Assembly: GCA_028015245.1 (NCBI GenBank)
Contig: CM051366.1
Location: 9,012,248-9,076,247, forward strand
Reading direction: 5' to 3'
Length of the DNA stretch: 64,000 bases
DNA from: Cardamine occulta
Lineage: Eukaryota; Streptophyta; Magnoliopsida; Brassicales; Brassicaceae
The notes beneath the pieces were generated by a model, which did not search any database, was not told the origin of the DNA, and worked only from the letters and a program-made list of their open reading frames with translations. The translations under genes were made by a program, and so were the position numbers. This document shows positions 33,417-44,780 of this stretch, piece after piece (position 1 is the stretch's first letter; the number at the start of each line of letters is the position of its first letter).

Positions 33417-35212
33417 TTTGTTTCAATTCAGCTTCAGCTAATTGAGTTTCTTCTCATTTCTGTAAAACTCTGGAACAATCTTTACAAAAGAGAGAGAAAT
33501 TTCGTAGGGTTTTAAATTTGGTTCTACCCGATTTGAAGAAGATGGATGGATTTCACTGCCGTTGGATTGTGTTTTGTATTTGACGGTTGAGATTTTAACC
33601 TAACCATTGCCGGTTTCAAGAACCGGCTGATTCACTCAATAAGTCTATATATTCTCTGGTACGGTTTTGGAAGAAAAATCAGACGTTGGCTGGAAGAGAA
33701 TGGCCATAAAGAAAAAATTGAATCACAAATTTAAGAGTCTCGCTTTAGCAAATACAAAAACAAAACCAGTATAAATAAACCAATTAGGTTCATCAGACCC
33801 AAACCGGGTCCAAAATCAAACAAAATCCTTCTTTATCTCTCTCACTAAATTGACATCTAAAAAAGATATCAATTTAGACTATTTTAGGTTTCCATGATAG
33901 TTCTGGTCCCTGAATATGAAAGAGATCTCACTGCAGATCATCTGCTCAGCTTGTGGCTGCACAAACATACATGTACTGTCTAGTTCCAATAGATGAGTTA
34001 TGAAATTCAGTGAAAAATGTAACGAATTGCTCATATGTACAAAGGTTTTCACCACCGGAACATCGCTGCAATAATAAAAAGATGTGATTCTATAGAGGGT
34101 AGGCAACACTGCAGAGAAAAGTGCTTGTAATCAAGATCCTCAGAAAATAGTTCGCTTTCCAACAGAGGAGACAGAAAGAGAAATTCTCTTAGAGGAACCA
34201 CACCTCTGTATTTAGTGATCTGTCACTGCCTTTGTACAAAAGATTGTTTATTCTTTAGCAATTTAATTAACCATTAACCAAAAAAAAAAGAAGAAAGATT
34301 CATACAGAAAAAAGAAACTGATCTGCATGTAATAAGAGAAGAGTCTTCTTCATTAGCTATAATCTGAATGTAACAGACCAATTTAAATGTATGTGTAGAC
34401 TCTGAAACCACTAAATAATCAGTAGAGAATGATGCAATGCCTCTAATCTTGCACACTATGTTAAATCACAAAAACTATAATGAACGTTTGTTATAAAAAG
34501 AGACCCAAAAATTTGAAACTCAGCCATTGGAATCAAATCAAATATAGATAAGCCGCTCTCTCATCTCAAAGCAACAGCAACTTACCAATCTTAAGGCAGG
34601 TCAGGTACTACCCATTGATTACCGTATTCAACTTTCTGGAAACAAAAGATAAGCTTTTTCAGTAGTCCACATTTAATTCAATCTATCAAGTAGTAATTTG
34701 TAAGATTTTTTCATCAAAAACAAGACCACCAAACCAGTGAAACCATGATTAAATGAGTTAAAAAGCTTTGCAGTTCACAAGAAATTCACCCAAAATTTCA
34801 ATTATTTCTACTAGTTAACTGAAAATATTAGACATTCGGACACCACTAAGCTCCATTTGACATAACAATGCCACATATGAGGTGAGCTTTGGAAAGCAAA
34901 AGAAGGTGAGAGACAAAACCAAAGTCTCCCTTGAGCCAGAGACATCTTTCAAAATCTGAAATCTGCTTGAAGAGTGCTTTGATCAACTCTTGTTTGCAAA
35001 CCTAACGGGGAAATAACAAAGATTAGTATCAATCATTTTCATGAAGCTTAGACAAAACTGTGACCAAATATACACATTTCTATCCACCTGCAACATGAGA
35101 ACATGCGCTGAGAAGTAATCAATAGAAAACCAACATCAAAACTTTATGTACCTCACAAATGCTGCTTTCAAGGGAACATGGTTCCTTGACATTTCTCTCA
35201 AGGATAGTGTGT
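33417..35212. other. Intergenic region between the two PPR genes
   Basis: This contains the 5' flank of PPR copy 1 and the 3' flank of PPR copy 2. Small open frames (for example 33879-34109 minus) show no recognisable domain. On the minus strand near 34635-34590 an acceptor-like TTTCCAG is followed by KVEYGNQWVVPDLP and a stop. This could be the last exon of a lost gene but is unsupported otherwise. Confidence 0.4.
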
Positions 35213-37097
35213 CTAAGAAAGCATGTCCAGGAAACTTTTGTCTAATCTTCCATCATACAACATATTAGTCACCAAGCTAAAGGTTGAAGCATCTCCAACA
35301 AACCCGCAACTCCTCATTTCTTTGACGAGCTCAGCTGATACTGCTTTGTCACCATCTCTAAGGCTTGCTCTGATCAGCGTATTATATGTACGGTCATCTG
35401 GAAAAGACCCATCTTCTTTCATTTCTCTAAACAACACATCCGCTTCCTCTAGTAGGCGTTTACTACAAAAGCCTGAGATCATTGTATTGTAGGTTATAAC
35501 ATCAGGCTTCACTCCTTTACGGCTGAGACTACAAAATAATTCCCACCCATCTTCCACCTTTCCAGCCTTACACATCCCTTCAATCATAATATTATATGTG
35601 TAAATATCGAGTTCCTTTTCGTTCTTTTGCAGGTCTTGGAATGTGACCAATGCTTTCTCTAGCTTCCCATTATAACAAAGGCCATCTAACAAAATATTGT
35701 AGGTCCAAAGATCTGGAGACACCAAAAGAATTCATTTGACTAAAAGCTTCCTGAGCCATATCACAATCTCCAGCTTCAAAAAACCCTTGGATAAGAGTGT
35801 TGTATGTGACTGTGTTGCCAACCAATCCTTGTCGATACATCTTGCGGAAGAGTTCAATAACTTCTTCTACCTTCTTGGACTTGAAAAATCCCTTTATAAG
35901 AGTACTATAAGTCACCACATCTGGGAGACAGTCTTTGCTAACCATCAAAGCAAACATCTTCTTAGCCTCCTCTATGTGATTGTGCATACAATAGCCATTG
36001 ATCAATGAATTGTAAGTGACAATATCAGGATCTATAGACCTTTTAATCATCTCCTCATACAATTTTTCAGCCTCTAAAAGCTTTCCTTCTTTCACAAGCG
36101 CATCGATCAATGCACTGAAAGTAACTACATTGGGGTTGATTTTCCTCCCAATCATATCACAAAGTAATCGAGAGGCATCACTCCATCTACAATAATTACA
36201 GAGACAACTTATGAGGGAGCTGTATGTAACAACATCCGGTCTAACTCCTTTTTTCTCCATTTCATTGAATAGATCGAGTGCATCATTCACATGTTTGTAT
36301 TTGCAAAGAGCATCAATGATTGTGCTGTAGATTACAAGATCCACCTCTATTTTGCCTGCTTCCATCTTCTTGAAAAAGCTTAAAGCCAAATCAGTATCAC
36401 CTCGCTTACATATTCCATTTACAACCACACCATATGTAACTAAACTCGGTTGACAACCTTTTGTTACCATTCTATCAACTAAAGCCACCGCTTCTGAAGC
36501 TTTGTTGTTGAGAAACAGCCCATGGATTAGAGTTGTAAATGTGACTGTATTGGGTTTGAATCCCATTTCCACCATTTGATCAATCAAAGCTACGGCATCA
36601 GAAATCCTATTAGCATGACAATATCCATTGAGAATCGAAGAAAGCGTGACTATATTGGGATCATAGCCGAGTTTCATCATCTTGCCAAGAATAGCTAAAG
36701 CAAGAGAGAGCTGAGATCGACGGCAGAAACAGTTAATCAAAATACTGTAAGTATAGTGATTATGTGAAATTCCTAATTTTTGCATCTGCTCGCCCAGAGA
36801 GATCACAACATCAAACTTCTTCATTTTAGCAATAGAGCTCAACAATTTACTGAACTCAATAATGGAAGGATAAGGACGAGACTGTACCATTTCACTGAAC
36901 AAACCAATTGCATCATCTAGCTTTATATCACGAAGCCCATTTCTTAATATCTCTCTGTACTCATCATTGAGACCAGAAAAATCTCGTCTCCAGCAAAACG
37001 AAAACGAAGGAGATAGAGTTGCATGATTAACTTTCTCCAGAAGACTCCGATGAACAAATCTCTTCGCCGAAAACCCAATCGCATACGATCTCCTCAT
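35213..37097 (-). pseudogene. Rf-like P-class PPR gene (RPF-type) with one frameshift
   Basis: The family-aligned start is ATG 37097-37095 (MRRSYAIGFSAKRFVHRSLL); a GTG-initiated extension upstream is not expected. The frame is open through about 13 repeats to QMNSFGVS. Near 35715-35725 two bases are missing relative to the expected GVSPDLWTYNILLDGLC, and the remainder continues in the next frame to the stop at 35213 (…GRLDKSFLDMLS). Read uncorrected, the product ends soon after in SRSLDLQYFVRWPLL. The gene is a close tandem paralogue of 31524-33416, same strand, and belongs to the RPF1/RPF2/RPF3 group. Confidence 0.85.
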
Positions 37098-37303
37098 CTT
37101 TCCGATCTGGCTTCTACGTTTCTTCTCAATTTCTTTGACTAATCGCTCTGTAAACTTCAACAAAACCCCTAAACATACCACTGAAAGAGAGAGTGGGAGA
37201 GACTGAAAGAGGGAGGAGTGACTGCTGAAATCGGTTTAGTAATTTTGTTATTTGGGGATTATCGGTTTTGTGTTGCCAAAATAAACCAATTCTGTTTGTC
37301 ATA

Positions 37304-38314
37304 ACTAAACCGGATCACCAAAGATCAAACATTTTCTATGGCGAATTTTATCTTTGGCAATAGGCACAGGGTCGGAACTTGCTCGGCGTGGCATTCCTAT
37401 TGACTCAAACTGCAAACGATGCTACCAACAACAAGAAACAACACACCATATGTTTTTTCAATGTGACTACGCAAAGGCAATATGGCGATCTTCTAATACT
37501 CCGATTCCAAGTTCCCCGCTAACAAACTCTTTGGAACAAAATCTGGGTCTCCTTCTCGACGTGTATGAGTCATCAAGTTCTCCAGAGATAAGGCATGCTC
37601 CTTTCTGGATATTATGGAAAATATGGAAGTCAAGGAATGATCTCATCTTCAACAAAATCAACCATGATCACTCTACCGTGATATCTCGTACAATGGATAA
37701 TGTTTATGAATGGCTGGGAGCGAATACTATTACACAAGCAGGTCCGACAACAACTCCTCCATCTAATGTTAACCCATCATGGCAACCACCACCATCAGGC
37801 TCTCTCAAATGCAACGTTGATGCAAGTTTTCACTATAATTTGGATTATATTGGAGTCAGCTGGGTACTTCGTGATGATCTAGACATGTACAATCTATTTG
37901 GATCTTCACAACGTAAACAAGGTTCAAACTCTCTTGAAGCAGAAGCAATGGCTCTACTCCATGCCATCAAAGCACTATGGTGCCGAGGCTACCGTAATGT
38001 AATAATGGAAGTTGATTGTCGAAATCTATATGATCTTCTCCATAATCATTCAGTAAATGCTTCTATCACTCCGATACTTTCTGATATCCGCAGTTGGGTG
38101 GATCACTATACCAATATATCGTTTACAACGGTACCACAACAATGCAACCAAGTCACGGATTAATTTGCCAAAGTTGCAACGAACCAAGTTGTAACATCTT
38201 GTACTTATCATTTCCCTCCAAGATTTTTATGGAGTTATTTGTTTATGGATCATGTAAACAGTTTGTAAGTCCCTTCTAATAAAAGACTTTCCAAAAAAAA
38301 ACTAAACCGGATCA
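37304..38314 (+). mobile_element. 5'-truncated LINE with a 14-bp target duplication and poly(A)
   Basis: ACTAAACCGGATCA occurs at 37304-37317 and 38301-38314. Between them lies the 3' end of a non-LTR retrotransposon (37318-38300) ending in a short poly(A). A 5' truncation, an A tail and a long target duplication are the signature of target-primed reverse transcription. It sits about 220 bp upstream of the start of PPR copy 2, in its promoter, on the opposite strand. Confidence 0.9.
37318..38268 (+). pseudogene. LINE ORF2 C-terminus: zf-RVT plus RNase H, truncated
   Basis: The frame starts at the insertion point itself (PKIKHFLWRILSLAIGTGSE), inside the zf-RVT domain, with C-X2-C...H-X3-F-X-C (CKRCYQQ…THHMFFQC). 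A linker and the plant-type RNase H domain follow: KCNVDASFHYNL (first Asp), LEAEAMALLHAI (Glu), MEVDCRNLYDLL (second Asp). A TAA at 38161-38163 interrupts the final motif (QVTD*FAKVAT), after which the frame stays open to 38268. It lacks endonuclease and reverse transcriptase. Confidence 0.85.
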
Positions 38315-40090
38315 AAAAACACTCATCTTCTCGATTCGGAAGTCCTAATTAATAGTGCATATTTCATTTCATGAATCTTTGAGAGAGAGAGAGAGAGATT
38401 TAGTACCGTGTGTAATTTTGGTTCTGCTCGGTTTAGTCTAAAGATTGGATCGGTTTTAGTACTAATTTTATCCAAACACTAACAAATTCAAATTTTATAC
38501 CCAAACTTCCAATTTCGGCCTAATTTGGAGTTATTGTTAATGGATATTAGTCAATTTTTACATGTGCTGATATGGTTTAGTTTTATATTTTGTAGACCAC
38601 TCAAATAAATAATAAATTATTTTAAGAGTTAACAATTCATTTTCGATTCAATCAAACCAAAACCTCCAATATACTTCTTTCGTTTTTGAAAGAGTGTTAT
38701 TCTGACACATCTTTTATATTATAAAGCACATGTTACATGACCAAATTAAATAGTGTCATGCAGATTTTGTTTTTAATATTTCTGCCACATAGATATTTAT
38801 TATAAATTTAAATTTATTAAAAATATAAAAACAAAAAAAAACAGATAAGAAGAAAGCTGCCAAACAAAAAAAATCTCACGATGATCTCCTTTTTAAAAAG
38901 TTAAAAAGATAATCAAAAAACCAATAAAACACATGTAACTTCTTTCCTCTAATCAATTTTTCTATTTTCTATATATATTTATTCAAAAAAGTATTTTAAA
39001 ATATCTAAATTATCTCGCTCCAGTCAACCACTCACCATGCTTCCATCACCATGTTTTTAGGTTTTCAAGATCGTTGAAAGAGTTTCATCTTCCTCTATAT
39101 ATTTAACTCCCAATAACTCAAATTTTTTTTTTTGCTTTTAGAAATTTTGAATCCACAAATTCTCTCCAATTTTGCATGCCTTGCTATGGAGAGTTACAAT
39201 TACATTTCCAGAAAATCTGAGAGGCAGTTAAACTGTCCCAACTTTTAATGTGATATTGTTTAGTAGAAATGGTTACCTTTCACTGATGGTTTTTTTTTTT
39301 GGGAAAAAATTATTTACCTCGTAGCTTTTTTTTTGTGAGGAATTTTTTTGCTATACCTAGTATATTTATAAGAAGAGGACGTTGGTTATTATCTTAAAAA
39401 AAATCGAATTCAAAATACTCAAACGATTGAGCTGATTTTGTGTGTGTTAGATTTTTTTTATAGGGATTACATAATATTCAAATTTGAGCTAATATAGTAT
39501 TTGACCATTTCAAAGATTTTCTAAACAAAATACTTTCAGTGATATTTACGTATATATATATATGTATAATTTAGATTTTTGAAAATAAACATTTTGTAGG
39601 TAAAATAATTTAAGCTATCATTGTGTTAGGTTTTGTTGTTTGGTTTGGGAAAATCAAATAATGGAGAATAAATTAATATATATATATATATATATAATTT
39701 GAGGAAAAAATAAATTTTCTAAGAATTTTCAATCGTTCAACTCATTCAGCTCCTAATTTGAGGATAAACAATTTTCAGCCAAAACAACATATTTTTCAGC
39801 TACTATGTGGGTCTGAATAAAAATGGGATAAACACAATTTTAAGCAAATGGTGCAATTTTAGTTGAATAGAGTTTAAAAGCATGTTCAACTCATTCATCT
39901 TATAAAAATATGTCTAATATGTTCAACTCCCATAGCTTTGTAGAGGGGTTGATTATCACAACAAAAGATTAATAATACAACTTTCTTACATTCTTTTTTT
40001 GAGCATTAATACATTTTACTTTATAAATTCTAGATTATATTTTGAGTATTGGATCCTATATCCACACTATTTGCACGTAGTAATCAATTG
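38315..40090. other. AT-rich intergenic region
   Basis: No gene is seen. It contains a (GA)n tract at about 38381-38399, several poly(T) runs, and (TA)n tracts at about 39550-39562 and 39676-39696. Confidence 0.5.
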
Positions 40091-40690
40091 ACTTAATTAT
40101 GTAAGTATTCCTTCTTACATGACAACCAAAATATTTAGCTCATTTTGATTGGATTGATCCATGAAATTTATTCCCATTTAGTACTTCTTATTATCTTGCA
40201 TTTAACATTAATTTATCAGTGCAACTAAATGTTTGTTATTAGCACATACTACTAATTTTTAAGCACACAATTCGTATACATTTCTTCGTAAATATATAAC
40301 TATCATCCATTGGTTATAAAATTAAATATCATGCATATCCTATTCGCAATATGTTGGCAATATACCCAACTTTTAAACAAAAACTACCAATGAAGCCGAA
40401 AGAGAACTTGTCACCATTTTACCATAAACACAAATCATTCATATCCATGTCTTTTACATCACAAATGATTAAGCATGACCAAAATCTAACTGTAACTGTA
40501 GTTTGGACCGTAACTGTTATGCGTTCAATAGTAACCACATTAAATGGTTATTAGTTTTCAACTATAACCGGACTGTAAGCATATTAAAAGGTTAATAACC
40601 GTAACCATACCGTAATCATATTAAATGGTTAATAATCGTAACTATTAACCATAAAAATATATTAGTTATGGTTAAAATGGCATGACTTTA
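40090..40690 (+). repeat. Dispersed AT-rich repeat, copy alpha
   Basis: This is the reverse complement of DNA now at 57583-58060 (shared phrases include ATGTTGGCAATATACCCAAC, TATCATCCATTGGTTATAA and ATTAAATGGTTA). The tail is a series of imperfect GTAACC(A/G)TA…ATTAAA(T/A)GGTTA units. An open frame at 40351-40554 is matched in the other copy but has no recognisable domain. It probably belongs to an unidentified transposon. Confidence 0.6.
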
Positions 40691-41214
40691 TGAACCAAAT
40701 TAAACGAAGTTTGGTTCAAAATTGGATTCAGAAGTAGTGATTTGATTCAAAATTTGTTTGAATCAAATTTGAAGACTTTATCTTATTTAATATGGGTTTA
40801 TGGGGATTGATCTGATTTCAAGAAATTGTTTAGTTTTTGGAAGACATGATGGAAGATCGATCATTAGATTCATGTTTGATTTCAAGGGTTTTCTCAAGCT
40901 CTTGTCTTTCCGAATCAAATTGGTCTAACACTACAAGAAATTTACCGCAAAACTGACGGAATTTCCGACGGAATATAAATCCGTTGGCAAATTCCGACGG
41001 ATTTACGACGTATTTCCGATAGACATGAAAATTGACGATTCCGTCGGAAATCCGTCTGAAATTTTCAGACAGATTTCAGACGGATTTCTGATGGATTTTT
41101 GACGGAATTTGATTTTTTCGGCTTGTCTAGTCATATGTCAGACTAAACCTTAGAACGCGATACGTGAAACCACAAAACCGTCGGAAATCCGTCGGGAATT
41201 TCCGACGAATTTCC

Positions 41215-41575
41215 GATGGTTTTGTGGTTTCGTGGTATTTTACGATCCGTTTAACTTGAAATATGTTTGTATTATGCTATGTTACTGATTTCAATCATAA
41301 CATAATACCAAAAACCTTGTTATATATCATATATACCAAAATTAGAAAAATTCATACAATCATGTTTACATGTTAGACAATGATACATATACTTAAGCGA
41401 TGATTTATAAACATAACAAATAAAATTTTGTAATTTTGGTATATTTAATATGTAACAAGGTATTTGTTAGTATTTTATCATTGAAATGAGTAACAAATCA
41501 TATTACAAACATATTTCAAGAGAAACGGATCGTAAATGACCATGAAACCACAAACCCGTCGGAAATTTCCGACGG
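41215..41575. repeat. Inverted repeat inside the CACTA element
   Basis: The left arm, from TTTTGTGGTTTCGTGGTATT onward, pairs with the right arm ending in ATGACCATGAAACCACAAA. Both arms include ACGATCCGTTT / AAACGGATCGT and TTGAAATATGTTTGTA / TACAAACATATTTCAA. The arms are about 140-160 bases with a short spacer. Confidence 0.7.
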
Positions 41576-41833
41576 ATACTATATATCAAATGTGTTAAAT
41601 ATGTTGCATATGAGTTTAATTAAAAATTTTCATTTTCCGTCGGAAATCCGTAATGAAAATTTGACCGCATAAGTTGCCCGCATGAATTAAATTTGTTTAA
41701 TTTTTTGCGCGAATGTTCCAAATATTTTCAAAATATAGGCGCGAATGTTCCAAATATTTTCAAAAAACACCGGCAAATATTAATTTTTTCGCCAGTTTCG
41801 ACGGAATTCCGACGGATATATCCTACGGACACA

Positions 41834-41958
41834 GAAGAAGAAGAAGAAGATGATGAAGAAGAAGAAGATGAAGATGAAGAAGATGAAGATGAAGATGAAG
41901 ATGAAGGTGAAGAAGAAGAAGAAGATGATGAAGATGAAGAAGATGAAGATGAAGAATT
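41834..41958 (+). repeat. GAA/GAT trinucleotide microsatellite
   Basis: A run of GAAGAAGAAGATGATGAAGA-type repeats lies inside the CACTA element. It reads as a Glu/Asp stretch in one frame, which I attribute to the repeat rather than to a protein. Confidence 0.9.
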
Positions 41959-42774
41959 TTATTTTTAAATTTTTTATTTTAATTTTAAATTTAATTTTAA
42001 TTGTTATTAAAATTTTATAATTAAAATTTATTTATAATTATAATTTTAAATCTTAATTTATATTTATTCCGAATTAATTATATATATTAATTATAATTAA
42101 TTGCAATTAATTAATATTAATTACAATAAATTAAATATTATTAATATTATTAATAAAATTTTATATCCGTCAGAAATCCGTCGGAAATCCGTCTGAAATA
42201 TGTTCGTCAGAAATCTGTCGGAATGTGTCCGTCGGAAATCCGACGGAATTTTTATTTATGACGAGATAGAACAGACGGAAAAATCCGTCGGAAATCCATC
42301 GGAATTGGCCAATTCTGATGGATTTCCAACGGATTTTTCCGTCTGTTCTAGCGTGTTTTCTTGTATCCAGAAGATGATGATGCATCTGAGAATAAGTTCA
42401 TCATGGTGAAAGAAGAGCTTTGGAGGTTGCTGTGACTAAATAAAAAAATCATGTGGTTTTGATCTTAGACTAAAAATCATATTGTTTTGTTTAAGAAATA
42501 ATGTTATGTATTTTATTTCTAAAACGGGATTTATATTAGTTTGCTATAGGAAAATCACTCGTATACCAGATTTCTTAGTTATTTACTGTAACAAATGGTT
42601 TGTATGTTCTTGTTGACATTCTGGTAGATGTAAGAAAACAAAAATTAAATTAAACAAAAATCATGCAACTTTTACAGTTATATCATATGTAGGCGTGACC
42701 ACAATTACAGTTATAGAGGCTAAAGTTATAATTTTTGTTTAACCTTAACTTTAGTATACAGTTAAAATAGTTAC

Positions 42775-44606
42775 TGTAAAACCCGTGTTCCAGAAAATTA
42801 ATTAATTTAATTAATTCAAAAATTCTTTCGAGTTTATGAACCTTAGACAAGTCTAGATAAATTAATTATGGGTTAAAATAATTAATTTAGATTTGTTCTG
42901 GGGGTGTCATAAGTCAATTCGGAAGTTGTGGGGTTTTTCTCAAAAGGAAGTGGACAAAATCAAATTGGCTTCTTCTTCTTCTCCACCTTGTGCTCACCAT
43001 TTTCACTAAGTGTGGGAGAGAGATTTGTGCTTGAGAGCTTAGAGAGAGAAGAGAGAAAAAGAGAGAAAAGGGTTTCGTGGTGCTTGGATCTTTGTGATCT
43101 AGTGTGTATGAAGCTTGGGGTGAAGCTTAAAAAGGAAAGGTTGGAGGCTAGGGATTGGCGTGGGGCTAGGGAAGAGAGTGGAGATCTTCTTGAGCTTGGG
43201 GAGTTCATCCTAGGCTAGATCCATCCTTTCTAAGGTGAGTTGTGACCAAAAGTTAACATTAAGCCTTGTGTAGGGGCTTGTGGAGTTTGTTGAGCATTGT
43301 GGTGTCGCTAGGATGCTTAGAGGCTTTGTGGTCATGTGTGGAGGTTTAGCTAGTGTTTGCTAAGTTTGTGATGGTTGGGGAACCATGGATTTGTGCTTGT
43401 TGTGCCTTGTTAAGCTTTGATTGTGAGTTCTTATGCTTGATTTGGTGATTTTGATTTTTGTGGGTTCTTAGTGAATTCCATGGGTCACTTGTGAAGCTTT
43501 ACCTAGTGTTTGCTAAGCTTGTGGTGGTTAGAGAGCCATGGATTTGTGCTTGTTGTGCCTTATTAAGCTTTGATTGTGAGTTCTTATGCTTGATTTGGTG
43601 ATTGTGATTTTTATGGGTTCTTGGTGAATTCTATGGATCACTTGTGAAGCGTTAGTGAGTGTTTGCTAAGCTTGTGATGGTTAGGGAACCATGGATTTGG
43701 GCTTGTTGTGCCTTGTTAAGATTTGATTGTGAGTTCTTATGCTTGATTTGGTGATTGTGATTTTCGTGGGTTCTTGGTGAATTCCATGGGTCACTTGGGA
43801 AGGTTTAGTGAGTTTTACTAAGTTTTTGGTGGTTAGAGAACCATGGATTTGTTGTTGTTTGTGCCTTAAAAGCTTGATTGTGTTCATGTGCTTTGCTTGG
43901 TGAATTGTGTGTTGTGGTTTCTTGGTGATTTCATGGCTTGTTGGGAGTGTTTCCTTGTTGCTTGGTGTGGGGTATTGCCTTGTTGAAGTCCCATTGTTGT
44001 AGGCTTATTGGTCGTTGGCCATTTGTGTGTTAAGGCAATAAAGTATTCAGGCGGCAGAGTTATGTCGTTAGTGAAGCAGACTTGCGAGCGGTGAATAGTA
44101 CCCGCGTGTGAATAGTTGTTAGACTAATTCATGTTTTGTTTGGTGACTGATTAGCTTTTCATGAGGTTTGGAATTGCTAGGTGGTTAGTCATCGGTGTAA
44201 TTGATTAGCTTTTCATGGAGTTTGAATTGTTAATTGATTGTTTGAAGTAATATGTGGTGTTATTATTTCGTGTTGTTGTGGTTGTTTGAATTGCGTGGTG
44301 TTTTTATATAACCTGTTGTTGGGAGGATCAATCTCCCTCAGCGTTTGGTTTACCAAATGTTGATGTATCACTTTTATCGATGCATGTAAAGATAAGGCGT
44401 GATATTAGAATCGAGGCAGTGCGGAGGGGATGATTAGGACCCGATAGTTTTGTAGTTTTTTGTAGCTTTCGTAGGATTGCTAGAATCGGTAGAACTGTTG
44501 ACCTTTGTGGTTGTTTGTGTAATTGGTTGTTGTATGGTTTTAAATGTTTAATGTATGGACATTAATTCATTATTTCCATGTGCAAAAAAAAAATGCGGTC
44601 GTTTTA
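42775..44606 (+). repeat. Element B 5' LTR (about 1.83 kb)
   Basis: It starts TGTAAAACCCGTGTTCC and runs to GCGGTCGTTTTA just before the PBS. It contains three to four copies of a ~154-bp repeat (landmark GCTTGTTGTGCCTT at about 43397, 43549 and 43703, with a decayed one near 43850). In the variable position it has a unique segment (about 43980-44130) with one AGCAGACTTG and a GGTGAATAGTACCCGCG string instead of the long arrays seen in other copies. Confidence 0.85.
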
Positions 44607-44609
44607 TTT

Positions 44610-44622
44610 TGGTATCAGAGTT
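44610..44622 (+). promoter_or_regulatory. Primer-binding site of element B
   Basis: TGGTATCAGAG is an exact match to the usual initiator-tRNA-Met primer site core and lies three bases after the LTR. Confidence 0.85.
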
Positions 44623-44780
44623 CATACGGTTCTAGAAGTCTATGTGGTTCTAGGCTAGATTGGGTGTTGTATGGGGTTATAGAATCATCCTCTTTGAGCC
44701 TTGCGGGATTCCACAGTCAGTTATCTTTATTGTGATGATTGTGTCTTAGTATTTTTTAGTCCTTGCTTTTGCATGTGCAG

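Larger units (their letters stand above)
40929..42365. mobile_element. Non-autonomous CACTA (En/Spm-like) element, about 1.44 kb
   Basis: It starts CACTACAAGAAA and ends TTTTCTTGTA, the two halves of a CACTA inverted terminus; the last GTG on the right is missing. Subterminal regions are crowded with TCCGACGGA / TCCGTCGGA strings in both orientations, as is usual for transposase-binding subterminal repeats. The empty site is preserved at 62550-62600 (complement reads GGTCTAAGGCTTACATGTAT), which shows that about 11 bases at the right edge were lost. There is no transposase. Confidence 0.85.
40846..42435 (+). pseudogene. Kelch-like gene 5' fragment, split by a CACTA element
   Basis: ATG 40846 begins MMEDRSLDSCLISRVFSSSC and reaches LSESNWS at 40927. 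The frame is then interrupted by the CACTA element and resumes at 42366 with PEDDDASENKF. An uninterrupted copy with the same frame lies at 62488-62658 on the minus strand. The N-terminus resembles the SKIP11-type F-box/kelch-repeat proteins, recognised from memory only. No F-box or kelch repeats are present. Confidence 0.45.

Noticed and set aside
37098..37181. Longer N-terminus for PPR copy 2 starting upstream of 37097
   Set aside because: It would need a GTG start and has no counterpart in copy 1; the ATG at 37097 aligns with the presequence start of the paralogue.
37354..38163. RNase H-like gene as an independent host gene
   Set aside because: Its frame begins exactly at the target duplication, it has a nonsense codon in the last motif, and it ends in poly(A): a truncated LINE explains it fully.
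41693..41968. Open frame with a long Glu/Asp run
   Set aside because: The acidic run is a GAA/GAT microsatellite inside a non-autonomous CACTA element; no domain or conservation is seen.
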